Made by a program: the position numbers and the translations under genes
DNA from: Capsaspora owczarzaki ATCC 30864
Taxonomy: Eukaryota; Opisthokonta; Filasterea
Assembly (NCBI RefSeq): GCF_000151315.2
Contig: NW_011887295.1
Span: 803,704 to 867,703, forward strand
DNA length: 64,000 nucleotides
Reading direction: 5' to 3'
The notes under the pieces: model-generated
The model's database searches: none
What the model was told of the DNA's origin: nothing
Seen by the model: only the letters and a program-made list of their open reading frames with translations
Shown: piece after piece, positions 9,887 through 24,020 of the stretch
Position numbering within the stretch: the stretch's first letter is position 1
How the letters are laid out: every line of letters starts with the position of its first letter

Positions 9887-9916
9887 TGGCAAGCGGGGGT
9901 TGCTGTATTCGTGTTT

Positions 9917-10847
9917 CAATCTGTAGCGGGTAAATTCGCTTCGTCGGAGAGCTGTGTGGAAATTACTTGCCGCGCACGTACAACGTGCTCTTTCCGCGAA
10001 TTTTACAGTCCCAGCTGCTTCCTGCCTTGTTTGTTCCGTTTGAGATGTACTGTATTTTTGTTTGATTCTTGCCCAACAGGATCCCGCGGTGTGTGTGTGT
10101 GTGAAAAAGGCTGTGAAAATTGAATGTGCTTCAAAAATGTACCTCCTTCCGAAGTTCGCGTTTTTCGGATCGAAACCCCGCTGTACCGCTCGTTTTCTTG
10201 TATCTGAACAATGATAAATATGATTTTGAATCCTATTCACAGTTGTTTGCCATGCTCACATCGATGCGGACGGGAAGGGAGCATGAAACGCGGTCGGGGA
10301 CGGGAGACGGTGAGTGTCTCCATCCATCCGGTGGTCTATTCGGAAATTATACGAATAAATATGGTTCTGTGGATATCCTGCTGATGTTTGTTGTGTCGCT
10401 TTGGGCGTTGGCTCCTTTCTCAACTGCAACGCGAGCCTAAAGTCGAAAATTAAAAACCAGCAACTAAAAAAACGCGTTTGCTTGAGCCGAGTACACTACT
10501 GTCTCCCGATCGACTCCCAGGCGCAAGAATCATACACCAAACGCCTCCAGCATCCTACTCACGTTACATGGATCGAGCTGGAGGCTTTGTGTGCGACATA
10601 CTGCACGTTGTTTTGAGACAAGCGCATTTCCATCTCGCCAAGTGCGTCCCTCCTCTCCTTCCGTTCCATCCATATTCACAAATGACTAGCTTGCTGTATC
10701 TCTGACACCCAGTAGCAAGCTTTTCAGTGTTTCACTTTGCGTTTGCTCGTGACATGGCGCATTGCAAAGGCCAGAATCAAATTTTTTTGCTCAGTCTACA
10801 TTTATTGCTTGTTTTATTTTTTTTTCATACTAACATATTAGTTAAAA
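9917..10847. other. Intergenic, nothing supported
   Basis: No splice-consistent coding region or RNA gene seen between LRR kinase A and Rab4. A GT dinucleotide run lies near 10090, and a T-rich stretch at about 10780-10825 precedes the Rab4 start. Confidence 0.4.
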
Positions 10848-13045
<2,198 letters not shown>

Positions 13046-13295
13046 TTCAGTGTCCGAGCCGATACTTTCCATTCACTCCCATCATATCCTTTTCCCCCCC
13101 CCCAAAGGTCGCTTTTTTTTTAACAAACTTTGTTTGGTGTTTTGCGTTTGATTTTTTTGAGTGTTTTTGTTTGGTTGTTCCCTTCCTTTTTTTTTGAGCG
13201 CTCCATTGATTCGTGCGTGATTTGTCCTCAATGTGTGTATTGTCGAATCTATGGATGTGGTCTGGTTTCCAACTCAAGTTTATGCTTTGCTTTTT

Positions 13296-15183
13296 CTAGT
13301 TGGGATGAGATCTGGGACTGCTCGCTGAAGCAGAATCGGAGATTTCAGTTTTCTGCATCATTTGGTTGAGCTGTGCAATAAAACTGGTCGGTCCGGTGCT
13401 ACTTGACGACGCTCCGGGTGCGGCCGCTAATGTCGATGGTCCTGCCATCCCTAGTTTTGCTTTTGCGGGCAATTTCTGATTCGCCTTGTCCGAGTTGCGC
13501 CCCTTTGTCCCGCTCCCGGGCTTGGCGCTCTTCGAATAGGTAATCTTTTCGCGCTCCTCCTTATCTCTTGATTTGGATCCGGCAGAATGCGCCGCGAGCT
13601 CACGGACACAACGAGTGCACGAGCACTGAAAGTGGTACGAGTCCAACAGTTCGTGTTGGCGAGTCCGACAGGGTGCGTTCACGTCAATGTACGAAATGGA
13701 AAGCTCCTCGCCTAAACGAAGGGATCAAGGCGCGCACCATCAATGAGCAGGTTTGAGTCGTCAGTCAAAACCACCAAGCAGACGAGCGCAAAATCTCACC
13801 TGCTGCAATGGGCCGACGCGTGGCAATCGACAACAAAAACTTGTCTTGGTAACGATCACAGCTTGGATCGCACGAATGATTGAAGAAGGAAGCACTTGGG
13901 AAGAGCGCTGAGCTCAAAACAAACACAAATAAAAACCAACCAAACAAACAAACCCCCAAACAATACAAATAATAAAAGTGGTTGGTCGCTTTGCAAGTCG
14001 AAAGTCACTCAATCATGCTGCGCACGCCTACCTCGAGCATAGCACTCGCCCTTGCCGTCCCACAGACCAAAGCCATTGCTTTCGATTTGGGACACGAGTT
14101 TCAGCACATCTTTGAGGGGAAATCCAGCCATGAGCTCGGCTTCGACATGTTTTTCAAGGAAGCGGAGCAATTTCCTGATCAAAAGGAAAGCGAAACAAGC
14201 AGACGGAGAGTAGATTGCAACAGAAGTGAGATCAACAGCGCAACAGCACACATGCAGGTTTGGTTTCACAATAATACTCACTTGAATCCCTGCGCTTCCG
14301 GCACCGTCCATTTGTCAACATGAGACACGAGCGAAGACACGTCCTCAATGGACGACTTCAATGCAGCGCGTTCTTCCGGCGACAGCTGAGGCTCCGTGCT
14401 TGGCGTTGCAGCTGGAGAGGGGTCGGAGCTCGACGACGACGCGGTATTGGGTTGCGTTTGCACTCTCTGCAAGACCGGACCTTGAGCGGCCAGATCGCCG
14501 ACACTTGCGGCAGATGGCGCTTCCGAAGCGGCTGAACCAGTAGGGCCGCCAGCAGAAGGAGTAGTCGACGGAGTTGTAGTCGGAGTTGCTGGAGCAGCAG
14601 CATCGTTGTGGTCGGATTCTGTTTCAGAAGCGAGACCACTCGCGCTTGAGCCAGTCGCCGCGTGTGCAGCGGCCGCCGTGCGAATGGCGCGTGCCTGAAG
14701 ATGAGCAGGCGGGGTGTCGTACCGGCCGTCGATACCGAGCGGGAGCAGGTCAGCAGCGGACGCCCGGCGGTGGAGGATGACGACGACGAGCCTGGCAATG
14801 GACGAGAGATGCCGGTCGTCCTTCATGGTGGCCGTCTTCTTGAGAGCATGGCACAGTCGCTGATGCAAGCCAATGTCCATGTCGCGCTGGCGGCACTGGG
14901 CGCTGCAGTAGTAGACCTGGTCGCACATGGCGCAGTGCTCAAAGAGGCGGCCCTGCTCGTCGTACAGCAAGCAGAACGCACACACGCGCTTGCGGCAGTT
15001 GGTGAACACGGCGTATGCATAGGGCAGTGCCACAAAGACCGTCTCTCCAGCAGCAATGGCGCGTGTGGCGACCATGTACCGCCCTCGCGCTGCGTCCTCG
15101 CGCACGGCGACTGGAAACCGCTCCGTCAGCGCCATTGGCAACACTGCTGCTGCTGCTGCTGCTGCTGCAGGAGGCTGCTCCAT
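13296..15183 (-). CDS. SET and MYND domain lysine methyltransferase (SMYD family)
   Basis: Predicted 522 aa. Exons on the minus strand: 15183-14282, 14174-14032, 13907-13800, 13711-13296; phases agree. The family transfers methyl groups from S-adenosylmethionine to lysines on histones or other proteins. The split SET domain begins at about residue 22 (GRYMVATRAIAAGETVF). The MYND zinc finger is complete, with C68/C71, C84/C87, C93/C97 and H107/C111. The SET core resumes with SFFNHSCDPSC, where the NHSC loop contacts the cofactor, and GEELSISYIDV. A post-SET cysteine set follows (FQCSCTRC). A long Ala/Ser/Thr/Pro-rich insert at about 185-275 separates MYND from the rest of SET and is unusual. 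The gene is divergent from the zinc-finger gene by 270 bp, so the two may share a promoter. Confidence 0.88.
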
Positions 15184-15452
15184 TTTTGCACGACTGAATA
15201 TTATGCTACGTATATCTATACGATGGCATAGATCGTGCTGTACTGACTGAGCAAAGTCTGAGCAAAGTCTGAGAAATCCAATCGTTCTCAGTCGCTTTTT
15301 TTTTTTGTTTGGTCTTGTTGACGATCCATGGTAATGGTGCACTGAACATTGCTACACTAGCACTGTTCCCCACCCCCCCCAATGCATTGCCACTCACTGT
15401 CATTGCCAAATGTGTCACTCAGGAGCCGTCTGGGCAAGAGGAGCAAGCGGCA

Positions 15453-17270
15453 ATGCAGACGGAGGCGAGCGACGCAGCTCGACTTGCCGAGGGCGACGAC
15501 CACCGCCGCGACGACAACGACGCCACCACAACCACAGGGCCATCGTCGTCGACGCCAGGAGAGTGGCAGCATCCCGCGATCGCACTGCGGCGGGCGCGAA
15601 TGGGTAAGGCGCGGTGAACGCCGGACTGACTGAAAGAGATTGGTCGTTTGATCGTACTCGACAGCCAAAGCGGAACGTCGACTCATACGGTCATCATGAT
15701 CAACGATTGCTTGCTGATTGATCACGATGACTTGGTTGTTTCACATTCCAGCGAAACAAATGCACAAGTATCGCATCCTCAAACGGGCGTTGCGCGGACT
15801 TGTCTATGTAAGAAGATGGCGTTTGAGCCTCATACTGTAACCGTAGAGCGCTTTCACTCACTCGATTGCGAGCAGGAGCAAGAAGTGCTACTGCGCGAGT
15901 TTCGCAAGGAAAAGCGAAAGATTCTACACCTCACGCGAAAGAAACAGTACGATACGCAACGCTTTTCGATTTGGTTTTTTGGCATTAGGTTCCGCTTGAG
16001 GCTCATCTATGGTCTGTACCCGACTTTAGTTATGTATTAGACCGGTTGCTGCAATATGATGACATTGGCACGTCAGAATCCGGTAGGAATGGCTGTTGGA
16101 GCATGTTGTTGCAATTTCAACTTTTTGTCGTATTCACTTGCTCGCCTCGTTTGACACCGCACTAGATGACGCCCTGCTCTCATCCGAGGAGGAAACAACT
16201 CCTGCTGCACAAAAAGTCCTCCCCAATCCCGCTTCAGTGACAGCCACTGGCGCGGCGGGCGGCTCAAGTAAACGCACCAAAAAATCGGCTGCACCCGCGA
16301 CAGGCAATGGAGCCGGGCCGTCACTCAGCGACGACGACAAAGCTGCCGCTGCAGAAGGACCTTCCTCGAAGAAGCGTGCGACTCCGAAAATCGAAGTACA
16401 AGCCGACGCTAAGTGCGCGCTGCCAGAATGCTCCGCACCGCCGATTGTGGCATGCGCGTATTGCTTGGACCACGCACCGCTCGATGTCACGTCCGGGTAT
16501 CGATATTGCAACTATGGCCGTGGCCGCGAGCGAATCGGCGAAGTGCAGTGCACAGCCGTCGTCTCAAAGGCCAGTCACCAGTCGCTCTGCCGCCAACATC
16601 GCTTGATGGCCAAGCGAGAAAAAGGTACGCCTTCCGCTCGATGCAGTCAAGTCATGTTGTCCCAATGCTGTTGACTGTCATGTAGTCGGTCGTTTGAAGC
16701 AAGTTTATGCTGATTTCCTTTTTTTTTTTTTTTTTTTTTTTGCTTGTGTTGCTTGTGTTGCTTGAAATGTGCCCAGAAATCACGGCTGCCACTCCAGCAT
16801 CAAACACACCAGCAGAAAACACCTCCATCGAACCATCCATTGCCCAGCCAGGTCCATCCTTCGAAGCCGCCGCCCCAGACACATCGCTCAGTCTCAAACC
16901 GAAAATTGTTATGAGAATTCGCAAGAAACAGCAGCAGCCTGTCGCCATCGCCCCGGCTACAACCCAACCTGTCGTTGAACCTTTAGCACCAGAAGCTCAG
17001 CCAACGATTTTGCCACAGCAAATTCCTGCGGCCTACGCGTTTTCGAGTGCCGTGCAGCCCCCAATGATGGCGCAACAATACTTTTCCGCACCCATGGCGC
17101 TTGCGTATGCTCCGTATCCAATGCACAACCTCCCGCAAGCCACTGCTGGTTCGTTAATGTATCCTCAAGGAAACCATCCACAACCAACCAACGGCCAGCT
17201 CATGTATCCGCCGTCGGTCGGGTACCTGCCGCCAGGCAGCATGATGAACCCGTACATGCACCCTCAGTAG
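15453..17270 (+). CDS. INO80D/KANSL2-type zinc-finger protein (C3HC3H)
   Basis: Predicted 427 aa. Exons: 15453-15603, 15752-15807, 15876-15946, 16030-16082, 16166-16624, 16777-17270, chosen because each junction has GT-AG and a matching phase; exons 2-4 are short and less certain. At about residues 190-262 lies a Cys/His cluster: C-x4-C, then a YC..H, then RYCNYG, then C-x3-V...C..HR. This is the pattern of the potential DNA-binding zf-C3HC3H domain found in INO80D and KANSL2, subunits of nuclear chromatin complexes. Upstream is a basic helical stretch (REFRKEKRKILHLTRKK). The C-terminal 160 residues are Pro/Gln/Met-rich and disordered. An in-frame ATG at 15309 would add 48 residues. Which of the two families it belongs to is unresolved. 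Confidence 0.7.
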
Positions 17271-17417
17271 TTTGAACGTTTTTCTAACATTAGCCTTCCG
17301 CTTGCCATCGAGCAGGAAAAGAAAGAAAAAAGAAATATAGATATATATAATTAAAAAACACAAAACAAAACAACGCATACAAGAAACAACTGACGTCAAA
17401 TGACACGACCAGGTCGA

Positions 17418-20400
17418 CTATCGAGGGAAGGGGTCGATTGGTTCAACACCCTCATGGCCCGCGCTGTGCAGCTCCGGAGAATATGTGAATAGTACAATCA
17501 TCACCCATAGATGCAAGAGAAGCTGCAAATTTCATACACGAAGTCACAGAATGCAAAGTCAGAGAGTTGGACTTGCTCATCCTGGCAGCGGACATTCTGT
17601 AAAAGTGTTGAACTTACCATGTAGAAGATGACAAAAACACGCGCCATGGGATAAATGCGCAAAAACCGACCGAGACGAATGCTGCAAAGCAAAACGAGCC
17701 AAACAAACAAGCAAACAAGCAAACAAACAAACTGAGCTGTGCGCCTCCAGCCAATCGGTCAACCAAAATACACAAACCTGAACGTATCCAACACAGTAGC
17801 GGCTTGGCGAACTCGTCGCGTGAGGTTTGCGTTCGGCCTGGCCTCCATTGCAGCAGGGATGATGGAAGAAATGGGCCGCAACTTGGTATCTGTACAAATA
17901 GTGCCGTTCGAGAACATTCTAAATCGACAATGTGACACCGGCACAGGGTGAGGAACTTACTGTCTTCCTCCAGGCTATTCGCAGCTGGGGGATGATCAAT
18001 CTGCAAGCGAACCTCTTTCGCACGCTGCAACAAGGATTTTCATGAAGAGTAAGCCGCCTTGACACAGCTTTTGGCGCAAAAGCATCATCTGCAAAGTCAA
18101 GCATTTTTACCTTGTTGCGTTCCGTCTCGAGCTGAAGGTGCAATGAGTTCTTCTCGGACATTAACGTCTCGATTTCAGTCTGCTTGCGAATGAGATTCTC
18201 TGTCAACGTGCGCAATCTGTTCTCGAGATCAACCTGATTGACAGAATTGTTGGTTCTGGTAGAAAGCTAATGAATGTTCAAAGTTCAAAGCAGCCAGCCA
18301 GTCAGCCACAAGCAAACAATCAAAAGTACACATCGAAAAACAGAGACCTCTCAGCGTCAAACAAACCTGTGCATGGAGTCGCTCGATTTCTGCAGCGCGG
18401 TCCAGCAATTGGGCTTGTAATGCCGTTTTTTGCTTGAATACTTCATTGCGAGCAAAGTCAGCGTCCTGCGGGGAAGGGGGGGGGGGAAGGCAAAACACAC
18501 ACAAAAAAGAAAAAAAAGCAAAAGCAAAGGACGTTAGGCGGCCTTCGAACAGGGGTCGCTTACAACGGAGCAAAACATCAGCCACATTGCTTTTTTGTTC
18601 ACCTCAACTCGGGCGCGCATATCGGCAAGCAAATTGGTGTGGTTGGTCTTTTCTTCTTGCGCAGCGTTTTCAATTTCGTGAAGATGATCTTGCAGCATGT
18701 CCGTTTCTGCTTGATGTTGAGTTTCGAGTTCCTAGTGTAGAGCAACAGAACAAACCATCCCACGGGATTGAGCAAGGTGGCCTCTCAAAGGAGAAAGCAC
18801 CATGCAGTCACATTTGGGTCTCATACTTGAATCTGTGAACGCAGCTGCGACACCTGCAACCGTGTTTCATTGAGTTCTTCCGACAGCTGGTCGCGTTCGC
18901 GTTGAGCCGCAATCAATTCTGATCGGGCAGCCTCGGCGCCGGGACCAGAGTTCATTAAAGTCGAGGATGTTTCGGCAAGCAGCCGCATGTCAGCAATCAC
19001 CTTTTCCTTTGTCTGCAGAAGGAGCGGCACACAGAATGAATGAGATCGCAGCAGTACCAAACAACAAGCACTACACAAAGACGCCGAAGAATGCCAAGCG
19101 CGTCGTGCAAAAACAAAAAAAAAATACCTGAAGAACCTTGGCGGCGCGATTCTTGTATTCTGCAAACTCCGTCTTGATCGTATCGTTGTCCGACCGTTGA
19201 GCAGCGAGCGTCTGCTTCAACTGGCCAAGCTGAGTCATCTGATCTTGTGCTGCTGTGTGTGCAACGGTGAGCTGGCGCTCAAGATCGAGCCGCACTTCGT
19301 CGGTTTCGGCGCGCGTCTTGATTTGGGCCTGCTTGAGGCTGGCTGTGAGCTGAGTCTCAGCGTCCAGAAGGCGTTCAGCCTCCACCAATCGAGCTCTCAA
19401 CGATTCAAACGCAGACGACTGAACCTCTGCAACTGCGGCTTGATCGTGGAGCACATCTTGCTTGACTTTTTGCAAATCAGTAATGGTGTTGTCCCGCAGC
19501 GAAAGAATCTTGTCCGACTCGAGCAGCTGTGCCTTCAATGCCTGCTGTTGGCGCTCGAGGTCTTTGATCTGGCCATGCAACTGCTCCTCGCGCAATGTCT
19601 GCTCGCGCACTTGCTGTTCTTTCGCGGCAACCTGACGTTCCACAACAGAGATTTGTTTCCGCGCCTCGTCAAGATTGATTTGCATGTTCTTGGAGCGTCG
19701 GCCGTGCAGTGCAATCTCCTCGTTCAACGACTTGATTTCGTTTCGAAGCATTGCAGTTTCATCCGCGGTCGAGACAGCGTGGCTGGCATGGCTGGCGGGA
19801 GTAGACGTGGCGGCTAACGATGCCGCAGAGTGCGCGCCAACCTCAGCATGATCACTCGACTGCACACTAGCTACCACAGGGTGCTGCGCAACGGGAGCGA
19901 CAGAGGCAGCGAGGGCTGGCGTTGCGCAACGGGAGCGACAGAGGCAGCGAGGGCTGGCGTTGGTACACAAGCAACTGCAACTCTGCCGCTGCCTGTGGTC
20001 GCATGAGCGCTCGCGTCCGTCCTTACTGTCGTCGGCTCTGCAGCCCGGCTGGGCTTTGATGCACCAGCATGTCCCATCGAGTGAGTGGCAGTGTCTGCAT
20101 CAGCCAACTCTGTTCGTCCTACCAAAGCGCCTGCACCCCCGCCCCGCACCCGCCATCATTGACGCCAAAGACAAAGCAGATTGAGCACCTCAATGAAAAA
20201 CATCAGTGAAGCAATCATCCGACATTGATTTGGTGATGTCGTTCCAAGCAAACCCAGAAAAACCGTTTGACTTGCCTGCTTCAGTCAAGATTGAGCCAGG
20301 CGCACCGAGCTCATCTGGTCGACTCGGTTGGTTTGTGCTAACGCTATTGCTACCACTACTACTACTACTACCACTGTTGCTACTGTGGTGGTCGTGGCTG

Positions 20401-20657
20401 TGGTTGAGGTTGGCAGCGTCGTCGTCACCGTGCGCGGCGAGCAGGACACTCTCGTCGGCCTCAGGCTGCCACCCGCCATCGCCATCACCGTCGCCATCGC
20501 CAACAGATCCAAATCCAGAACCAGAGCCAGAGCCAGAGGTCGAGGTGCTGAGACCGAGCGAGAGCGGAACGCTGTTCTTGAGCGTCTCGTTGGCCTGCCG
20601 GTCAACAGAGTCGAGCAGCCGCTCAGCTCGGCCTGCCAGATCAGACAGCCACGACAT
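17418..20657 (-). CDS. GOLGA5: Golgin-84 (GOLGA5), tail-anchored Golgi coiled-coil protein
   Basis: Golgi membrane tether that in animals works with Rab1 and COG in intra-Golgi traffic. Exons on the minus strand: 20657-20276, 20130-19128, 19012-18827, 18731-18603, 18465-18367, 18233-18111, 18024-17961, 17889-17778, 17681-17618, 17522-17418. The N-terminus MSWLSDLAGRAERLLDSVD and the C-terminus SIRLGRFLRIYPMARVFVIF plus LLHLWVMIVLFTYSPELH match the diagnostic ends of golgin-84; between them is a long coiled coil including ENRLRTLTENLIRKQ. The single C-terminal membrane anchor precedes a short lumenal tail. The first intron appears to be GC-AG (donor GCAAGT). A 38-bp tandem duplication at 19885-19962 breaks the frame inside exon 2 unless an 83-bp intron covering it is removed; about 727-742 aa depending on the model. 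Confidence 0.9.
19885..19962. repeat. 38-bp tandem duplication in golgin-84 exon 2
   Basis: Two exact copies at 19885-19922 and 19923-19960, with two more matching bases. The repeat is out of frame. On the minus strand a GT donor (TGT then GTACCA) and a pyrimidine-rich ...TTGCGCAG acceptor would excise the whole repeat as an 83-bp phase-0 intron, restoring the frame; collapse to one copy also restores it. Confidence 0.9.
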
Positions 20658-21080
20658 TGCGGGGGAGGTTTTTGTTTTGTGAGGCGAAAAGAGTGAACTT
20701 TATCGAGTTAGGAGGAGCGCACTTTTGACCGAAGGACCTGTTGAATTTACGATGGGCTGAAGTGCTGAGAATTGACAACATCTGCGAATAACCTCAGACA
20801 ACCCGGAAATTCACAAGCCATGTCGTTGGTGGGTGTGCACACGACCTCTACAGACGGAAACGCAACACTACACTGCATGGATGCTCGGAGGACGGCAATG
20901 TGAGACGCCGTGAAAGCGAAGTCAACATTGCGCTGAACACGCCAGCTCAAGCCCCACCCAGTAGGTACCCAGTCGGTCTGATTAGCTTTGAATCAAGAAT
21001 TACTATATAATGTTGCTGTACTCGAACATGTTGGAACTGTGACGATAGAAACGAGAAAAGCACATTTGCGTGCTCAACGT
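20658..21080. other. Spacer between SPO11 3' end and golgin-84 5' end
   Basis: Presumed golgin-84 upstream region. No coding exon supported; a 67-codon minus-strand frame at 20747-20950 has no recognisable feature. Confidence 0.4.
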
Positions 21081-23826
21081 TCAAATCCAGTCGCCTTGCT
21101 GCAACTTGAGCGGCAGGTACGTCTGCGTGAGATACTGAAAGCCAAAGTTACTCAACGCCTCTACACCAAACAACAGACGGGTTGTTGAGCACATGGTAGA
21201 AGAGCGTGTAACACAATTGCAATTGACGTACGAATTTCGGCTTTTTCTTTGGTCTTGAGCATGAGTTCCAACTCTGCCATCCACGCCGGGTTGTTCTAGA
21301 GCGAGGTGGCGCGACATGACAGGAACGACACGTGAGAAACAAACTGCGCACCGCATCTTCCTCGTACTTTGCAAGAACCCTGTTTTGGTACCTTGATAAA
21401 GTCTTCTTTTAGCAGGTCCTGACCGTACTTGATGTCGGACTCGGTCATGTCAAGGCGACACTCCTGCAAGAATACACAAAAGCAAAAAACAGCCGCACAC
21501 GCGTGAGTGAACGGAACGATGCAAGAGTTTGACACCTGTTTTGCAGGGATGACTTGCCTTGGGAATATTATACGTCTCCAAATCAGACGGCCTCACTCCC
21601 AGCCACTTGATATCTGACGTTGTCAAGCTGGCACTGTCGTAGGACATATTCTTGGATCCACTCAGGTAGACGGACAAAATTTTCAAGCCGTACGGATCGC
21701 TGTCAACGAGCCCAAGGATAGGAATGTTGAGGCGCGTCTTGACCATGTTCAAAAACTGGGGACAGTCACATTCTAAAGGTGAGTATACACATGCAGCATG
21801 AATCTTTCCGCCGCACCCCCCCCGCGTCCCCGGACAAACGTGCTGCCATTCGACTTACCAAGCGAGTTGAAACGTCAGGTTGTCCACGTGCCTACAGACC
21901 AAGTACCAAACGACACTCAATGAGGAGAGCGAATTGGAAAACGCCGAACAACAAGAGAATTCAACTCTTTCAGACCGCTCACAGTGATGATGATGCAGGG
22001 GTATTGATTGTAAAAACGATCCTCGCTGAGACGCATGAATGCAGCATCTTTCTCGACTAGTAATACAAACTGAGCGTCGCCTTGCAAATCGGTGATGCGG
22101 TCAATCAGCGAGGGAATGGCCTTGGGGATGAAAAGCACACGCGTGAGTCAAAAGCGACACAATTTTCGAAACTTGCATAGTCAACTTATCTACCTTGCCG
22201 CCAACGCCCATTTTAGTACAGTCGATAAAGTCTCCTGAAAACAGTGGCATGGGCAAGTCAGTCAACATCAAACCCAATTCCATCGTCGTAGTCAGCACGT
22301 ACCATCATCGCGGAATGTCACTCGACCAATAACGACGCCCTTCTCGCTTGCAACCACTAAAAGTAGGACAACATAAGCAGCAGCCATAGAGTGAGAAAAC
22401 GCCACCCGAAACAAGCAGAACAAGACTGTCAAAAGGCGCTACCGTTCAAGCTGGTACGAGTGCAGCCAATCATGCAGGCAACATCGTCGAGAACGGCATC
22501 GGAATCATTCTGCTTTTCGAACAGTTTGACGTCCGTGTAGAACAGATCACGCTTTGTGATGTGAATGCGTTTGTTGAGGACCTCATGAACCAGCGAGAGA
22601 ACGCGAGTTGTAATCGCGGTTTTGCTAAACCAAAGTAAACGCAAAAACAAAACCAAGCAACCAGATACAGGATACACGTCAAAAAGTTAAGGCGGATGCT
22701 TGGGAGCAATGAGACATTGACGAGAAAAAAAAGCAAAGTCAACAACAACCCAAAACAAAAAGTGACCTCACCGGACAGTGGCCGTGCTGCTGAACGGGCG
22801 GTTTGAAACTGCACTTTTCAGCACAATGCGTTCCAGTTGAGGAACATAGAGCTGGTTGGAGCTGGCGCGAGAAGGTACATCGTATGAGAAGCCTGTGGTA
22901 GGTTTGCGGATGAGAACCAAACAACACTTTTGTACGCAAGTCAAGAGTGTTCAACATGCTAGGGCGAACGCGTACCTGTGCCAGCCAAGATGGACTGAGC
23001 AGCTTGAATCACAATGCGTTCGATTGTCTGCGCAACATCAGCATCATCCATCACAGCGACTTCACGAGCTGTGCAGACGCACGTCATTCTGCGTGAGCAG
23101 CTGCGTTCAGAGCGTTCCAACCAATTTTGAAACGTTTCTCATACCATCAGAAATTCCAAGCTCCTCCAACGTCGCTCGGTGCTTGACAGATTGCTGCTGT
23201 GCCTTGGCCAGCTTGTTCACTTCTTGAAGCACAACAGCAGCGTCTTTTGAAGCCACGGCGAGCGGCCCCTTGCGTTTCGACACAGACGCCTTGGACAGCA
23301 CCGCGACGGTGCCAGAATTGACACCCATCGTGTTACCACTGCTGCCAGCGCGCCGAAGCGGAGCCGCCGCTTCACCAGTGCGCTTGGTCTTTGGAGTGGA
23401 AGATGAGCGAGCCGATTTCCCGCGCAAATCGTCAAAATCGCCGTCGTCGTCGTCCTCCTGCTCCTCGTCTTCGTCGGCGTCGCTCAGCACAGAGGTTTTC
23501 TTCTTGCCGCGACGGTTGCCTCCACTGGTGCTGGTATCGTCACCAGCAGCAGCGGCAGACGACTGGCGGACGCGTTTGACTTGTGGCTTGGATTTCCCGC
23601 CAAATCGATCTTCTTCGCTGTCATCCTCGTCATCGTCCTCCTCAGCGGCGGCGTCATCGTCGTCGTCGTCATCGTCGTCGTCGTCATCATCATCATCATC
23701 ATCACTCACGGGCTTGTGAGTGCGGCGTCGTGGACTTGGCTCAAAGGCAACGCTCCCATCGCTGTCCGAGTCGCCAGTCGCATACGCGACCGGTCTGCGT
23801 TTCCGCGCCGACGCTGCTTGGCTCAT
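21081..23826 (-). CDS. SPO11: SPO11 / topoisomerase VI A-subunit homologue
   Basis: Predicted 585 aa; makes the DNA double-strand breaks that start meiotic recombination. Exons on the minus strand: 23826-23145, 23068-22976, 22892-22772, 22624-22443, 22356-22303, 22234-22194, 22120-21983, 21891-21859, 21755-21558, 21463-21392, 21295-21232, 21160-21081; all phases agree. The winged-helix region has [15 protein letters not shown] with the presumed catalytic tyrosine Y328. The Toprim part has [14 protein letters not shown] (metal-binding Glu) and [11 protein letters not shown] (Asp-x-Asp). [10 protein letters not shown] and [20 protein letters not shown] match the family C-terminus. An N-terminal extension of about 200 residues is acidic, with a run of 17 Asp, and contains basic patches. 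The intron at 21557-21464 has a GC donor (AAG then GCAAGT). It is the only sign here of meiotic capacity. Confidence 0.93.
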
Positions 23827-24020
23827 TTGATCAGAGTGGGGGTGCAAAATAAATGAATGAACCAATGGCAAAAAGTACAACTGAATTGAAACACCAAGTC
23901 TGCAGGGAGCAACGTCAGATCTGAAATCACAAGCGTCGTGTTCGTTGAAAACAATGAAGCAAACTACACGACGAAAACCAGAAACACAAAAATCAGTCGA
24001 ACGACGACACGGCACTTTGA

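Larger units (their letters stand above)
7115..9916 (+). repeat. Inverted repeat arm A (LRR-kinase gene unit)
   Basis: This 2.8-kb block is repeated in reverse orientation at 25980-28768. Similarity begins six bases before the ATG at 7121 and stops about 30 bp after the stop codon at 9886. Both exons and introns are alike. The flanks share nothing that I can see. Confidence 0.9.
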
